A DNA stretch of 64,000 nucleotides from Amborella trichopoda (Eukaryota > Streptophyta > Magnoliopsida > Amborellales > Amborellaceae), in assembly GCF_000471905.2 (NCBI RefSeq), contig NW_006499435.1, forward strand, positions 6,190,311 to 6,254,310, in the 5' to 3' direction. How positions within the stretch are numbered: the first letter of the stretch is position 1; each line of letters begins with the position of its first letter. A model generated the notes under the pieces. That model did not search any database, was not told where the DNA came from, and was given only the letters and a program-made list of their open reading frames with translations. Positions 11,966 through 24,869 of the stretch are shown here, piece by piece. A program made the translations under genes and the position numbers.

Positions 11966-13600
11966 TTAGGCTGGGCTCCCAGGCTCGACGCCCAGAGTCG
12001 GCACCAATTCAGATCGCAAAGTTGTACAATCAATCCCTAACTTTTCGGTTCATAACAGGACAAATAGAAATGGGAAGAAGAGAGCCCAGAAGATTTGATT
12101 ATTCGGACCACCTTTGGTTTGAATTGTAGCTTGAAGGAGTTCGTATTTGTAGTTTTGAATTAAAGGATTTGGTAGGATGGGAGTTGCTCAAAGGGAGCTC
12201 ACCTTGGGCCTTTTCTCTCAAGCTCAACTTTAGGCATAAGATCAAGAGATTTTGGGCGTAGTTTAGGCACAAAATTCTCAGAATTTCAACCCTTAGGCTT
12301 GAGGAAAAAAGGCTATATATATAGGCGAAAATAGACCCCTCACAGCCTGTAGGCCAGTTTTGTGCAATTTTTAGGTCGAACTTCAACGACACTGGGATTG
12401 GCGCTGGAGTTGGTTGGAATGACGTCATGTCATTAATGTTGTAATAATGACAGTAAATAAATATTAATTGCTCATTCATGCGGGTTATGTACAACCTGTT
12501 AGAATTTGGTGTCGACGGCATTCTAACTGGCTTCAAACACTGTTCGGGACACTTGTCACATTCTGGTGGCTTTGATTTGGTCCTCAGGTGGACCAATCAC
12601 AGCAGCTTTAACCTATTCTGGCTAGCGAGGGTGACATTCGGACTGTCGTCGAATACCAGATCTCCCACCGTTTTGATTGTACCTTCGTATGATCATCAAC
12701 CAATGAGAGTTCGACAACCTCGCTTCGTACTGACATTTGACATGTTAGTATGGGCCTATCATATCGGCGGGTACAGACGGACATGTCAGCCCATCAATTC
12801 AATCACATCGGTCAGGCTGTGCCCCGTCAGGTGAAGGTATAAGGACCTGACATTGGTAGAAATGGCACTAGCGATATTGGCACTACTGTCAGACTTCTTG
12901 GTCATGTCATAGCTTGAAAATGGAGCCCTGGGGCTTGACATCATTTGGATTGGTGCTGGCACCAATGGAAATGGCATGAGGTATTTGTTCTCTCGGGTTG
13001 CCAATGCCATGACTAAATTGCCTTTGGTACCTCATTGTCGAATGTTTGGTAGGGCTTTGGTGCCCATTGTGGTAACATCAAAGTCTCTCCTTCTGAATGC
13101 TTCATTATTAGGCCACTTTGGGTTTGTCTCGCTTTGTTTTGCCTCTTGACGCCATTGTTCCCACTAGAGCAATGAGGATTTGATGGAGGCTCAGTTTATG
13201 GAGAAGGGGTCTTGGTGGGGTGAATGGTTTCAAATACCCATGTGATCTACTTAAGACATTTCAACCTATCTATAACTTCTACAATCGAGATCGGGGTGTT
13301 TACATAATGTCACATTTTACCCCTCACATTAAAACGAGGAAGATGATTGGTGGTGGTCGTAAGGACAATGGGTTGTACATGTCCAACACATGATGCACTT
13401 CAACTGCTCTTAGCACTGAGTCACGTAGTCATGAGTAAGTCATGTTGTGGCACATCCGCTCCAACCACATCTCTCTGAAATCCTTAAAGTTGTTGCTTCC
13501 AAATAAGTTTGTTTATATAAATGTTCCTCAGTTATAATGTCAGACCTGTTAATTGTCTAAACATTGTAGGACTTCTTTTCTACTAGTGAAAATAAAGCTC
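11966..13600. other. LTR-like noncoding DNA with a TATA-box motif
   Basis: Follows the purine tract and has balanced composition. A strong TATA-like palindrome, GCTATATATATAGGC, lies at about 12311-12325. The 165-codon minus ORF (12099-12596) and the 118-codon plus ORF (12478-12834) contain no domain that I recognise. The position, TATA motif and neighbouring retroelement pieces suggest part of an LTR, but neither end nor a target duplication was found. Confidence 0.3.
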
Positions 13601-13639
13601 TAAGCCCTTCCATCTTGTTCATTCTGATGTTTAGGGGCG

Positions 13640-14235
13640 TCTTATTACTTTTGTTTTTGAATCATCCTCATATTCTTTTTCCAACTATCTGGTGTCAGCT
13701 ACATGAATCTTAGTTCACCATATTTAGGGTCATACCCTTCATGAGGCCATAAGTCCATATAACTTTTATCATTACTTCCAATCATGTCATTTTGGGCCTA
13801 CCCCTTGTATTTCTTGAACCTTCCACTTGAATTAACTCACACATCCTAACAGTTGTTGCACTGGGTCTGCGATACATAATCAACCCACCTAAGTGTACTT
13901 TCTCTCATCGTATCGCCTATTGGTGTCACACTTAAGTTTTTTTAAATGCATTTATCCCTTCTTGTCTTGTCACTCATCCATCTCAACACCCTCATCTCAA
14001 CTACACTCATCCTATGGGTATGTTGCTTTTGGTTGTCTAACATTCTACCCGATAAAGCAAAGTTGGTATCGCAATAGTCCTTTAGAACTTGCTTTTTCAG
14101 CTTAATTGGTATGCGGCGATCACATAAAACTCCGGTTACATATCTCCACTTTGCCCACCCAGCTCTAATTCTATGTGTGACGTCTTCCCCAATCATTCAT
14201 TGATGACTTCTATCATTATACTTGGATCTATCTTA
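13640..14235 (-). mobile_element. RTE-clade LINE, 3' end of ORF2
   Basis: The minus strand encodes the C-terminus of a plant RTE reverse transcriptase: [29 protein letters not shown], then [10 protein letters not shown] and DKTRRDK. After a frame change come RRPSATTVRMCELI and RNTRGRPKMT, matching the usual RRP..A.VRR.E and GRGRPKKTW phrases. The end has the typical D-rich stop region near 13690 (GTGTCAGCTACATGAATC on the plus strand). RT catalytic motifs lie upstream and are absent, so the copy is 5' truncated. Confidence 0.8.
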
Positions 14236-14289
14236 TGGAAAGCAGAGATGAAGTACCTTCAATAGTTAAAATATTTCATAAAATGGTTT

Positions 14290-14660
14290 AGACCCAGTTT
14301 GAGACCCAATAAAAAAAAATTTGTTCTGATAATGCACGAGAATATCTAAACCATGCATTAAAGAATTATTTTCAAGAACATGTTATAAATAATCAAAGCA
14401 TCGTATTCCTATAAACCGCAATAAAATGGTGTGCTAGAATGGAAAAATAGACACCCGTTAGATGTGGTGAGAGTTATCTTAATAGCAATGAAAGTTCCTA
14501 TGACATATTGGGATGAAGTAGTTCTTATTGCTGCCTATATGATCAATAGAAGGCCTATACATGTTTTTGATGTTCGTATCCTTTCAAACTTCACCATTCA
14601 CTTCCTTTGTTTTCTCTTCCACTAATGGTTGTATGCTTTGTGCATACACTGGATGATGTA
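14290..14660 (+). pseudogene. Ty1/copia integrase relic
   Basis: Plus-strand fragments of the integrase core: CSDNAREYLN (normally RSDNGREY) at about 14318, followed after frame changes by MLEWKNRHPLDVVRVILIAM at 14431 and AYMINRRPI near 14534. These correspond to the AERKNRHLLDV.RALL and INR.P block of copia integrase. It has the same orientation as the gag-protease relic ending at 10265, so both may come from one element split by later insertions. Not functional. Confidence 0.7.
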
Positions 14661-15145
14661 GGAAAATTTGAGGAAGCAACAATAACAGCAAGAAATAAAG
14701 CTAAACACAAATACAATTCAAAAAACTGTGGGTTTCTTCTCTACGCTAAGCTACAATTTCCAAAAGCCTAAGTTTTTCTCTCTTGTAATTTCTAAAAATC
14801 ATATGGAATTGACCCCCACACACCTCTTGTATATGATAATTTGATGGTTCAAGTACAAAAAGTATTCAAACAAATAATACATTAACTCATATATCCTAAC
14901 TTAAATTTCGCAACAATAGTTTTACCCATGTGAACATACTCATGAATAGTGATTGCAAATAATACTCACAAAGTAAAAAAAAAAAAAACTACAATCCCTA
15001 AAAAACTAAAGAAACCTAGAAATAAACCTTAAAACTAAATTTATAATATACACCCTTTAAAATTGAATAAAAATAAAAAATAAGAACAATTTTGCCCTCC
15101 ATCATTCTCCCCTGGTTGGAAAAAACTCGTCCTCAAGGTTTGAAG
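14661..15145 (-). mobile_element. Possible LTR end of a minus-strand retroelement
   Basis: Read on the minus strand, a phrase CTTGAGGACGAG followed by AGGGGAGAATGATGG (about 15105-15138) resembles the 3' end of a plant gypsy pol. A purine stretch TTTTAAAGGG then precedes TGTATATTATA, and about 390 bases later comes TTTTCCTACATCA. This would make an LTR of about 390 bp. No primer site and no target duplication were found, so this is tentative. Confidence 0.3.
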
Positions 15146-17880
15146 TGAGATAAGATGAATTCAACATCAAAACCACTCTCTTCAATGTTTTTTTTTCTTT
15201 ATTGGCTCAAATATTATTCGTGGTAAAAAGAATTCCTCAAAAAACAGATCCTGGATAAAAATTTGTTGATCATTTGACAAAAAGCCTTGTAAGGGATGAC
15301 ATTTGTAAGATGACAAAAAGAATATGGCTAGAGTCTATTGAGTAATCATCTACAGTGGGAACTCAACCTAGCTTTTTGTACCTTCCAAATTATAGATTCA
15401 AAGTGGTAATAACAAATTGTATGTATGATTAGTTTGGTCACTGAACAACAAAGTACTTTTGGCACCCATTCCTATAAAACCTAAGTTTACTTATGACTTA
15501 TATGTTAATAGGTTAAATTATACTCTTAATGTTGTCTATGGACTATATATAAGTCGAAGTGTTTTAAATACATTAGCAATCTTGATAGACACACCTATTT
15601 AAGTTTGGAAGTGAGGCCACTTCCTATGAGACGTGATTCATTTATAGAGTACTTATGAAATAAGGCTATAAGCATAAGGTTCAAAATATGCTTGCAACTT
15701 AAAGACATCAAGTTGAATATTGTTTGTGAGTTATACTATCGATTTGTTAGATAAGTAATCTAATTCAAATCTATCTGCTTCTACGATACTTGATGCACTC
15801 TGTAATGAGCACTCCAAGTGAAAGTCCAAATCAAAATAAACTTTCATAGTATAGAAATAATACGTTTCCTATATTTTTTTCTTGTAATTTTGAAATAGTG
15901 AAAGAAAATGTTAGTATTTTTCGTTTGAAAAATACTTGTGTTCATTTCAAAACAACAATATGGCTTTTGTGGTTTTTCCTAAGTTTGTTGTCTCACATTG
16001 AAGATGAGAAAGTTAATTGAGTTGTACTTAAGTAAGCATTCCCATATCTTATACTCTTAGTACAAGGTGAAAGAAAGATGGTGCATGTGTGAAACAAGCG
16101 AAGTGTGCATGCACGAGGGCAAGGGTGAAGGCGAGGGAGAGGGCGAAAGGGCACTTGATGGTGCATGCTCGCAACTCGATATCGTTTTTTTAACTCAACT
16201 CGTGTGGAACATCCAAAGGTCATCTAGCTGTTGATGAATGGACGTTCGTAACAACCGCCTTAAGGGGGTGCATCCAACAGTCATCTAGCCATTTATGAAT
16301 ATAGGCTTGTAACAACAGCATTAAAGGAGTGCATGTAACTTATAGGTCAATATAACTTGTAGTTGTTGGTAGAGCAAGTATCCACCACTGCAGGTAATGT
16401 GCAATATCCTTATAGCTTTATAATAAGGGCCCTCCTTCCCATATAAGGTCAACAGTTTAATAAGGTTTTTTGCAACTCTCTCTACATACATTTATTTGCA
16501 TTTCTAGGGAGCACAACAGTAGGCTAATCTCTTTCTGCTCATTTTTATCTCGTTATCTCTCTAAATCATCAAAATTTAGGTGTCTAGTGTGTGGGTTCCA
16601 CGCTTGGGTGCTTAGAGCTTGGAAACATCATAAAGAGATATATTTGTTTTCCTATATTTTGAGGACGAATTGCCCTTCTTATGCACACGAAATATAGTAT
16701 CGAAGGGGTACAAATATTTGTCATGAGATAACGCTCATATGTGCCTAAAAATAAGAAAGCCCTAAGCATCGAATTTCTAGTTTTATACTACCTCTTACCC
16801 CATTTTCACCCAATATTTTTCCAACAGAGAGGGTGCATGGAGAGACAGAGAGGGAGAGAGCATGGTGCATGGAGAGAGAGAGATTGTGAAGCTTGGAGAG
16901 AGAGAGATAGAGAGCATGGTGCTTGGAGAGAGAGAGAGGGAGAGAGCGTGGTGCGTGGAGAGAGCATGGTGCGTGGAGAGAGATAGGGAGAGAGCATGGA
17001 GAGGGAGTGAAAGAAGGAGAATATGAGAGATATAAGGAGAAATAAGAAATAGATATTTAAGGAAAGATTGATAAAGATTTAAGGGGAGAGAGGTGAGTAA
17101 GAGGGGGGAAAAAAATGAGAGAAAAAATTTTATGATCGGTATTTAATTTAAGGAGAGATATTGTTGGAGAGTTTAAGGAGGTGAGAACCTCTAGCTTTGC
17201 CACTTTTGAAAAGAGAGACAACAGTTGAACTGTTTTTTAGAAAGAGAGAGAATAGGGGGAGTGATACGCGTCATAAAAAGACATCTATTAAAAATAAGCA
17301 ATGTATAAATTCGGATTTCCAAAACCTTGACTATTCAGGTTATATTTTATTGAACAAAGCCTTAAGGAAAGTAAAATCCAAAAAAAATTTGAAACTTCCT
17401 ATACTGAACACAAATTACCGATCCTATGAGTACCTTCGAAGAAAAACAAAAGCTGAAAAACAAGTAACATCTATAAAAAAATCAAAATTTGAGGATATTC
17501 TTTAGAATAACAAATTTATATAAGGTTGCAACTTTATACTGTGGATAAAATACACACCTTAAAAATCCATCAGAAAAGGTTATTCTGACACTGAAAAAAC
17601 CCGCTAATTGATCATCCCAATATCGAGATATAAAAGATAAAAAAAAGAAGATAAAAATTTAAACTTCATATTATACATGATATTTGACTATGAATATTAT
17701 TTATTATTAGATTTTAACAATATACGAATTCCGTAAAATGAAAATTTATTTATATATTTGTTAAAAGTAATAAAATATGGATACCCATTACTTATAGCTT
17801 ATAGCTTTTGTGAACATCGAGGAATGCATGTGAAAGTGGTAATAAACTCGTTATATGAAGGCCATTGATAGCCACTAATT
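15146..17880. other. Noncoding stretch with short direct repeats
   Basis: A/T-rich, with no domain recognised. Two imperfect 60-base direct copies (CATCTAGC.GTT.ATGAAT...GTAACAAC) lie at 16210-16335. A 102-codon basic ORF at 17197-17505 lies in purine-rich DNA and resembles nothing I know; I do not call it a gene. Confidence 0.3.
16830..17010. repeat. GA-rich minisatellite
   Basis: Imperfect tandem repeats of GGAGAGAGA alternating with GCATGGTGC or GTGGTGCGT. The ORFs on both strands here are repeat-driven. Shorter pure GA runs also occur at about 17898-17918. Confidence 0.75.
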
Positions 17881-18198
17881 GGGTTTTGGGTACATTGAGA
17901 GAGAGAGAGAGAGAGAGAACTTGCTCTGCAACCAGAGACCTCAGTCTGTGGAGAGTTTAGGGTAAACAGCAAGCACCTAGTTGGAGTTCATGTGGAGCAT
18001 GAAGCGTTACAATGCGGACCTAAACACCTTGCTTTAGACGGTTAAACAATCGTTCTAGAGAGAGAGCACGTATGTGTTATGGAGGCAAAGGGACATCTCA
18101 ATCCTTTTCTCGTTTCACAGAGATAGAGCTAGAGGAGGAGACGAACCTACCTTGTTTAGAAAGGAAAAATAGATAACACAACTTTTATGGTGGTTTGT

Positions 18199-18236
<38 letters not shown>
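18199..18236. repeat. (GA)n microsatellite
   Basis: About 19 perfect GA dinucleotides followed by GGTG and a T run. Confidence 0.9.
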
Positions 18237-18239
<3 letters not shown>

Positions 18240-18683
18240 GTTTTTTTTATTCTATGGGTAGATCAGAGAGAGATACAGAGCAGGTTTGGGGGTTTACTTC
18301 GGAGAGGGGCTGAAGCCATTAAGAGGTGGGATTATTAAGAGAAACCTCACCCTTTAGGAATACGCGATGACTTGGGCACCTTGTTAACACCAGGAAGAGT
18401 GATTGAATCTGGGGAGTGCTTTGGGGACTGTAGAGTGAGGGTTTCAGGTGAGGGTTTGGAGGAGGGTTTCATGCTAGGGTTTCAAGCAAGGGTTTGGGGG
18501 ACTGTAGAGTGAAAGAGACAAAGATCTTGAGGTTTGAAAGAAGGTAAACTTTCAGGCAAGGGCTTCAAGCAAAAAATTATTCAAATAGAAAGGGTCCTAT
18601 AAATACCTTAAAGGTGGAGCATAAAAAGGAACTAGAAGAAAGATTTGCCAGGAGAAAAATTCAGAAATCCAAGAAGAAAGGAA

Positions 18684-19110
18684 GGCTTCAAAGAGAACTT
18701 GACAATTTGGTATGCCATATTAACTATGATCACGAAGGGGCTTCAAAGAGAACTTGACAATTTGGTATGCCATATTGACTATGATCACGCTTCAAAGAGA
18801 ACTTGACAATTTGGTATGCCATATTAACTATGATCATGGAAGGCTTCAAAGAGAACTTGACAATTTGGTATGCCATATTAACTATGATCACGGAAGGCTT
18901 CAAAGAGAACTTGATAATTTGGTATGCCATATTAACTATGATCATGGAGGCTTCAAAGAGAACTTTACAATTTGGTATGCCATATTAACTATGATCACGG
19001 AAGGCTTCAAAGAGAACTTTACAATTTGGTATGCCATATTAACTATGATCACAGAAGGCTTCAAAGAGAACTTGACAATTTGGTATGTCATATTAACTAT
19101 GATCACAGTG
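18684..19110 (+). repeat. Eight-copy tandem array, mostly 54-bp unit, at the end of LINE ORF1
   Basis: Unit starts, judged by CTTCAAAGAG, fall at 18686, 18741, 18790, 18844, 18898, 18951, 19005 and 19059: steps of 55, 49, 54, 54, 53, 54 and 54. The main unit translates as LQRELDNLVCHINYDHGR. Units differ by one to three bases. Several frames on both strands stay open because 54 is a multiple of three, giving spurious ORFs of up to 120 codons. Uneven steps mean the first and last units are not in one frame. Confidence 0.92.
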
Positions 19111-19727
19111 AGGTAAGTGCTTGTTCTCGCGTACATTCTGAACCTTTGCAACCTATGTTTGCTGATCCTTCAAGGGTCACCAAACATAGAGGTGGTTACC
19201 AGTATGTATGAAAGTGTTACGTTGGAATGTCAGGGGCCTCAATAGTGCTCAACGTAAGAGATGTGTTCTTTTCTTTTGCATGAATGACAGATCTGATCTC
19301 TTACTTCTCCATAAAACTAAATTGGAGGCCTCGACTCTTCACACTGCTAGACTGATTTGGGGAAACAGTTCTCTGGATTTTTGGGGAGTAGATGCTTCTG
19401 GTTATTCTGGTGGTATTTGAGTCCTCTGGGACCCTTTGGTTTTGAATGCTTCACAAAACTTTCTTTCAAGTAGACACATTTCTATTGTTTTTCAAGGGCC
19501 TTTAGATAATTTTTCATGGTATTTATCTGTGGTGTATGAGCCTAACAAAGCTGCTGACAGATCGGATTTTTTTGAGGAACTAGCAAATATTCAGTTAAAT
19601 TTGAATGTGCCTTGGTTGGTTTGTAGTGACTTTAATATTATTGGATGGCCAAGTGAATCCGCTTCTTCTCCCCTTATGTCTTATTGTATGAGATTATTTG
19701 AAGGTTTTATACAGCAGTATGAATTGA

Positions 19728-20040
19728 TTAATCTTCCTTCTGTTGGGGCTAATTATACCTGGTTCAATCATAGTTTACACGATCCTATTTTAAATAGATT
19801 AGACATGTTTCTTGTCTCTTCTGAGTTGGTTACTCGTTTCTCAAAGTTTTTTTCTGATTATGTCCCTCTTCTCCTTAACTCTGGTTAATCTTCCTTCTGT
19901 TGGGGCTAATTATACCTGGTTCAATCATAGTTTACACGATCCTATTTTAAATAGATTAGACATGTTTCTTGTCTCTTCTGAGTTGGTTACTCGTTTCTCA
20001 AAGTTTTTTTCTGATTATGTCCCTCTTCTCCTTAACTCTG
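19728..20040 (+). repeat. Perfect 156-157-bp tandem duplication in the LINE endonuclease
   Basis: Positions 19728-19883 are repeated without a single difference that I can see at 19885-20040. The period of 157 is not a multiple of three, so the copy shifts the reading frame and puts a stop just after SDYVPLLLNSG. It duplicates the block from LPSVGANYTWFNH to SDYVPLLLNS, i.e. the last two catalytic motifs of the endonuclease. Confidence 0.93.
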
Positions 20041-22975
20041 ACGGTTTCTTAACCCATTTAGATTTGAACTGGCGTGGCTATCAGAGAGATCTTTACTCAA
20101 TCTGATTGAAGAATTATAGGAAGATACTACCATTGAAGGTTGGAAACGTTTCCAAATCTCAAAGAAGCTCCAACTATTGAAACATGTGATTATTACATGG
20201 AAGAGAAAAATTGGGGCAGCAAAGTCTCATATAGAGGAGTTTGTTAATGTTCAGTTTATGGGAGGAACTCTAACACATGATCAATTCAGAGACAAAAGCT
20301 TATGGGTGGCTACGTATAAACAATTGCTTAAATTGAAGAAAATTCATTGGAGACAAAGATCTCGTGTGAAATGGCTCAAGGAAGGAGATAAAAACACAAG
20401 ATTCTTCCATGCTATTGCCAATGCCAGGAAAATGGTGAACTCAATTTAAAGCCTCCGTATTGAAAGAATAGACTGTGACAACATGTCAAAGGTTGTAAGG
20501 GCACTGGGTGATCATTTCATTAGTTCTTATGAGGCCGATAGTGGGATTCAACTATCCATTCAAGATCTACCTTTTACTAGGTTCTTATTAGAACAATCTC
20601 AGTGGTTGGAGATAAAATTTGAAGAGCAAAAAATCAGAGATGCAGTCATTGACCTAAGTAGACATAAGGCTCCTGGCCCAGATGGATACCCAATGGTTTT
20701 TTTTTCAATTTTTTTTGGAATATTTTAAAAGATTATATTATTCAAGTATTGGAAGAATTTTATTGGAGAGGTAAAATTAATATTGCCCTGAATTCCACTT
20801 TTATTACTTTAATTCCAAAGAAAAATGTCATTGCAAAGATCAAGGATATTCGACCTATTAGTCTTCTTGGGAGTCTATATAAAATCATAGCAAATATTTT
20901 AGCCAATATACTACGCCAGGTAATTCACATGGCTATTAAAGGACCACAATCAACATTATTGAAATATAGGTAAATTATGGATAGCATTTTGGTTGCACAA
21001 TAATGTATCCACTCAAGAATCAAGAATGACAAACCATGCCTTATTTGTAAGTTAGGCTTTGAGAAGGCATATGATAAGGTTGATTGGGGGTACTACAAAG
21101 CATCATGGCTAATTTTCATTCAAGGTAGAGATTGTGGATTGATAGTTGTCCGTATTCTGCCCATTTTTCAGTTATTGTTAATGGTAAATCAATTGGTTTT
21201 TTCAAAAGATCAAGATGATTGAGACAATGGGACCCTCTGTCACTATTTTTATATACTTTGGTAGCTGAGAGTTTTAATATCATGCTTAATGTATTGGCAG
21301 TGCAAAAGATCATACCAAGTGTTAATATTCGTAATAATGATCTTATAGCATCACATTTACAGTACGTTGATGATACCATTATATTATGTGATCACACGAT
21401 TAAATAAATCACTTGCCTATGGATTTTCTTGAAAAGTGTGGAACTCTCAACTGGACTTAAAATTAATTTGAGTAAAACTAAGCTCATTGGCAATTGGTTG
21501 TCCACAAATGGATGTAACCAAAATGACACATTTATTAGGTTGTGGGGTTGAGTCCTTACGTTGTATTTATTTGGAAATTACCTTAATGAATTCAAGGCCT
21601 TCAAGATCAATTTGGGATCCGGTGGTAGAGAGATTTGACAAGAAACTGGACACTTGGACAGCTAAAACTCTTTCTATGGGGGGAAGATATACATTGATTA
21701 AATCCACTTTGTCAAACCTCCCAGTATATTTTACATCTTTATTTAAGATGCCAAAAGAAGTTGAAAAGCAACTAGAGAAAATTATGAGAAACTTCTTGTG
21801 GGGAGATGACATAAGAAGGAAAAGACTTCATCTTGTGAGTTAGGAAAAAGTTTATAGACCAATGAAAGATGGAGGATTGGGTGTCAAGAGATTGAAACAT
21901 ATGAACTCGACACTTTTAATAAAATAGTGGTGGATGATCCATACATAACCTGGGTCTTTTTGGATGTTTGTTTTGAGAGATAAATATAGAATGGATTTGA
22001 ACTTTGACCTCATTAAAGGTTCAAAAAATAAAGCAAGTTTGTCACATGTTTGAAGAGGTATTGACTATGAGAGATCTGTTTATCTACACCAATTCCAAAA
22101 CTAGTAGGGAATGAAGAATCCACTCTTTTTTGGTTTGACAAATGGATTGGAGATGGCCCGTTGAGATACCTTTTCCCTGAGATTTTTTCAAAAGCTTTAA
22201 ACGCACTAGCATCGGTCAAGGAGGCTAGTGTGGTGTTTATACTAATATTGTTTGGTCCATTCCTTGTAGGTACAGGAGAGGTACAAACATATTCATTGAG
22301 GAGTATCAAACCGTGTTGGAATTATTGAATGACACATATCACTTCAAATATGGATGACAACTTTATTTGGGATCTTACCGCTTCGGGAGAATTAGCAATC
22401 CCTTGACAGTTGCAACTATGGGTGTTACCACCAACACTCGTAGTGAAATTGTTTGGATATCACCACTAGTGAATTCCTTCAAATTTAATTTTGACGGAAG
22501 TTCACTTGAGAATCCAGAACCAGCTGGTTATGGTGGTCTCATGAGAAATAATTTGGGTCGCATTATATTCTCTTACTCTTGTCCTTATGATATCGCAACA
22601 GTAAATGAGGCAGAAGCACGAGGATTATTAGAAGGTTTGAAATTGCTATGCACTTTGGAAGGGGGCAGGATTATCGAAGGAGCTCGGCAAATGTCATTGC
22701 CTGTAGTAAGAGAAATGTCCATATTCATTGGAGATTAAGGACTATTTTTCATCAAATATAAGATATTTTGTCAACCTCTATGGCAACGGTCCAACATTGT
22801 TATAGAGAGGCAAATGAAGATGCCGATGTTCTTGCCAAAGGAGGAGTCCATGCTCCCTCTCTGTTGGCTACTTCATTTTTGTAATCTTCTGTCTTTGCTA
22901 ATATATATTGTATTTTACATTTGAATTAATGATAAGTTGTACATTACCGTTAAAAAAAAGAAAGAAAGAAAGTGG

Positions 22976-24200
22976 TCATAAACTCAATGTACAAAACTTT
23001 TACCATGAAAAGAGAATTTCAATTTTTATATTTCAAAACTCATTGAGATACATGTTAATGAGTCATCGATGAAAATTTAAAATATAAACATAGAAAACGT
23101 TTCACAATAATTTATAGTTAGAAAGTTCAAAAAAATATACTCGAAATAGAAAATAAATTTTTTACTCGTAAACTATTATGAAGTTTACAATGTTATAAAA
23201 ATTGATTTTTTTAAGCAATTTATCTCTCTAGAAAAAAAAGTGATAAAAAATAAATAAAATAAAACCATAAAATAATAAATATTGCATCATCAAATATGAG
23301 AGCAAATGCAGTAATACAAAATACAATCGACATAAGGCAAATTAAAAAATATTGAAATACAATTTGAATAAACACCCCTAACAAATTCAAAACCCTAAAG
23401 ATCCACATATTTGTAGACCTAGAAAGGAAGGGAATATCATTACTCACATCGTCAAAGAAAAGGTCATAACTATGGCTCCAAGACGTAGCTAATTTCCCCA
23501 GAGAAAACCCCAATTGCTCCCTAAATTCAGCAATGATGTCAATAAAGACTTGGCCTTTAGAGCCTTGAAAACCCTAGGCGGCCATTATAGAGAGAATATC
23601 ACCTTAGAAGATTTAACATATCCCTTAAATTTGGAAAGAATAACTAACTTAAGATTGCTTATAGTTAGAAAAATCTTATGTATTCTCATATTTTGGAAAG
23701 AGAAGTAGCAAACTAAACCCACTGAAAGCTGTAGAACGAGAGGCATACTTGGGAATTCAAGAGCTATGCATTCAAAGACGACCCATCAAAGATATTCATG
23801 CAACAATTTAATGATAAAGAATCATGAATAAAGAAAAAGGAAGGCCCATAGATAGTTTACAAAAGATTTCAAAAGATATACATGTTTCAATTTTTTAGGA
23901 ATTCTTTCCCTAGATAAGGTCATCTCTCTATCCAGACATCTCTATCTACATACATTATTTTTTAAATATAATTTTATTTTAATTTTTACAGAATATATAA
24001 TCTTTAACATGAAGATCATAAATATGAAATAAATAAAATTGAAAACTAGAAATAATAATTATATTAAGAAAACATTTGGACTGCTAGTTGCGTATGTTTT
24101 TAGATGGACCGCCTATTTGCATCCATCTTTAAGATGGATGCTTTATACCTTTGGACCGCATATTGTATAAATGCGATCCAGCTGCATGAAATAATTTTAT
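22976..24200. other. Noncoding DNA with one copy of a dispersed repeat
   Basis: A/T-rich, without recognised genes. Positions about 23988-24180 match 37700-37975 (AATATATAATCT, TAACATG, then GATCAT, and CATCTTTAA.ATGGATG.TTTATACC), with the second copy split by a 73-bp insertion. Short ORFs at 23220-23513 (minus) and 23514-23708 (plus) have no known domain. Confidence 0.4.
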
Positions 24201-24204
24201 TTAC

Positions 24205-24445
24205 TTTAAGGAAGTGTTTATCTCTAGATAAAGTACTATTATCTCTCCCTCCGCATTTCTCTATTTCACACTCTATACATTCCTCTCTACATGCATTATT
24301 TTTAGAAAGTGATTATCATCTCTCTACATAAATTATTTTTAGGAAGTGTATACTCTAGATAAGGTCCTATTTTCTCTTCTAAGTCTCTTTATTTCACTCT
24401 CTATACATTTCTCTCTACATCCATTGTTTTCAAGAAGTGAATATT
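24205..24445. repeat. Degenerate tandem repeat
   Basis: About two copies of a unit of roughly 150 bases containing TCTCTAGATAA, TTTC.C.CTCTATACATT and CTCTACATGCATTATTTT; a diverged third part lies near 23910-23965. Confidence 0.6.
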
Positions 24446-24869
24446 TCTAAAAATTATTTTAATAATGCAATATAGATATCTCTAAAATTAGGTACATACT
24501 CTATCTCTCTCTTCCTCTAAAGATGACAATGTGTCCTACAATCTCAATAGAATTAGCGCTCTTGCTTTTTCTTACGACACACTTCCAACCCTTAACTCTA
24601 ACTTAATCTTAATATATTAATAATATAGTATAGATATAGATAAAGATGTGAAATAGATTTTTATGTCATTATTAATGCACCTTACTTAAATTATATAGAT
24701 GTGAAATAGATTTTTATGTCAATGAAATAGATTTTTATGTGATTATTAATGCACCATACTTAAATTATATAAGATGAACGCCCTATACAAGCTGCACCCT
24801 TCTTTATATATCCCTACAAATGAGATATATATACATTAATTATTTGAAAATTTGTTTCATGCAGGCTAG

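Larger units (their letters stand above)
18600..22975 (+). mobile_element. Degenerate L1-type LINE with endonuclease, RT and RNase H
   Basis: Plus-strand plant LINE with many stops. The end of ORF1 (18619-19208) is a basic stretch (LEERFARRKIQKSKKKG) leading into a tandem array. The ORF2 endonuclease starts at 19208 (KVLRWNVRGLNS), with KTKLE, CSDFNII, LNRLDMFLVS and SDYVPLLL (normally SDH.P). RT motifs are HKAPGPDGYP (20668), FITLIPKKN (20800), DIRPISLLGSLYK (20848), FEKAYDKVDW (21058), RQWDPLSLFLY (21222) and YVDDT (21363). The RNase H-like tail at 22430-22880 has FNFDGSS, NEAEARGLLEGL and REANEDADVLAK, ending near 22882. The element ends in an A-rich (GAAA)n tail at 22952-22972. No frame is intact across a domain, so it is inactive. 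Confidence 0.92.

Noticed and set aside
12099..12596. 165-codon minus ORF, the longest of the unassigned ones
   Set aside because: No recognisable domain; lies across a TATA-bearing LTR-like region. Kept only as part of that region.
17197..17505. 102-codon basic ORF
   Set aside because: Lys-rich in purine-rich DNA, no homology that I recognise, no promoter or intron context; insufficient support for a gene.
18684..19110. Regularly spaced repeats resembling a CRISPR array
   Set aside because: Units are contiguous with no unique spacers, in a plant LINE.
18754..19116. 120-codon plus ORF and matching minus ORFs
   Set aside because: Produced by the 54-bp tandem repeat, open in several frames on both strands; not independent genes.
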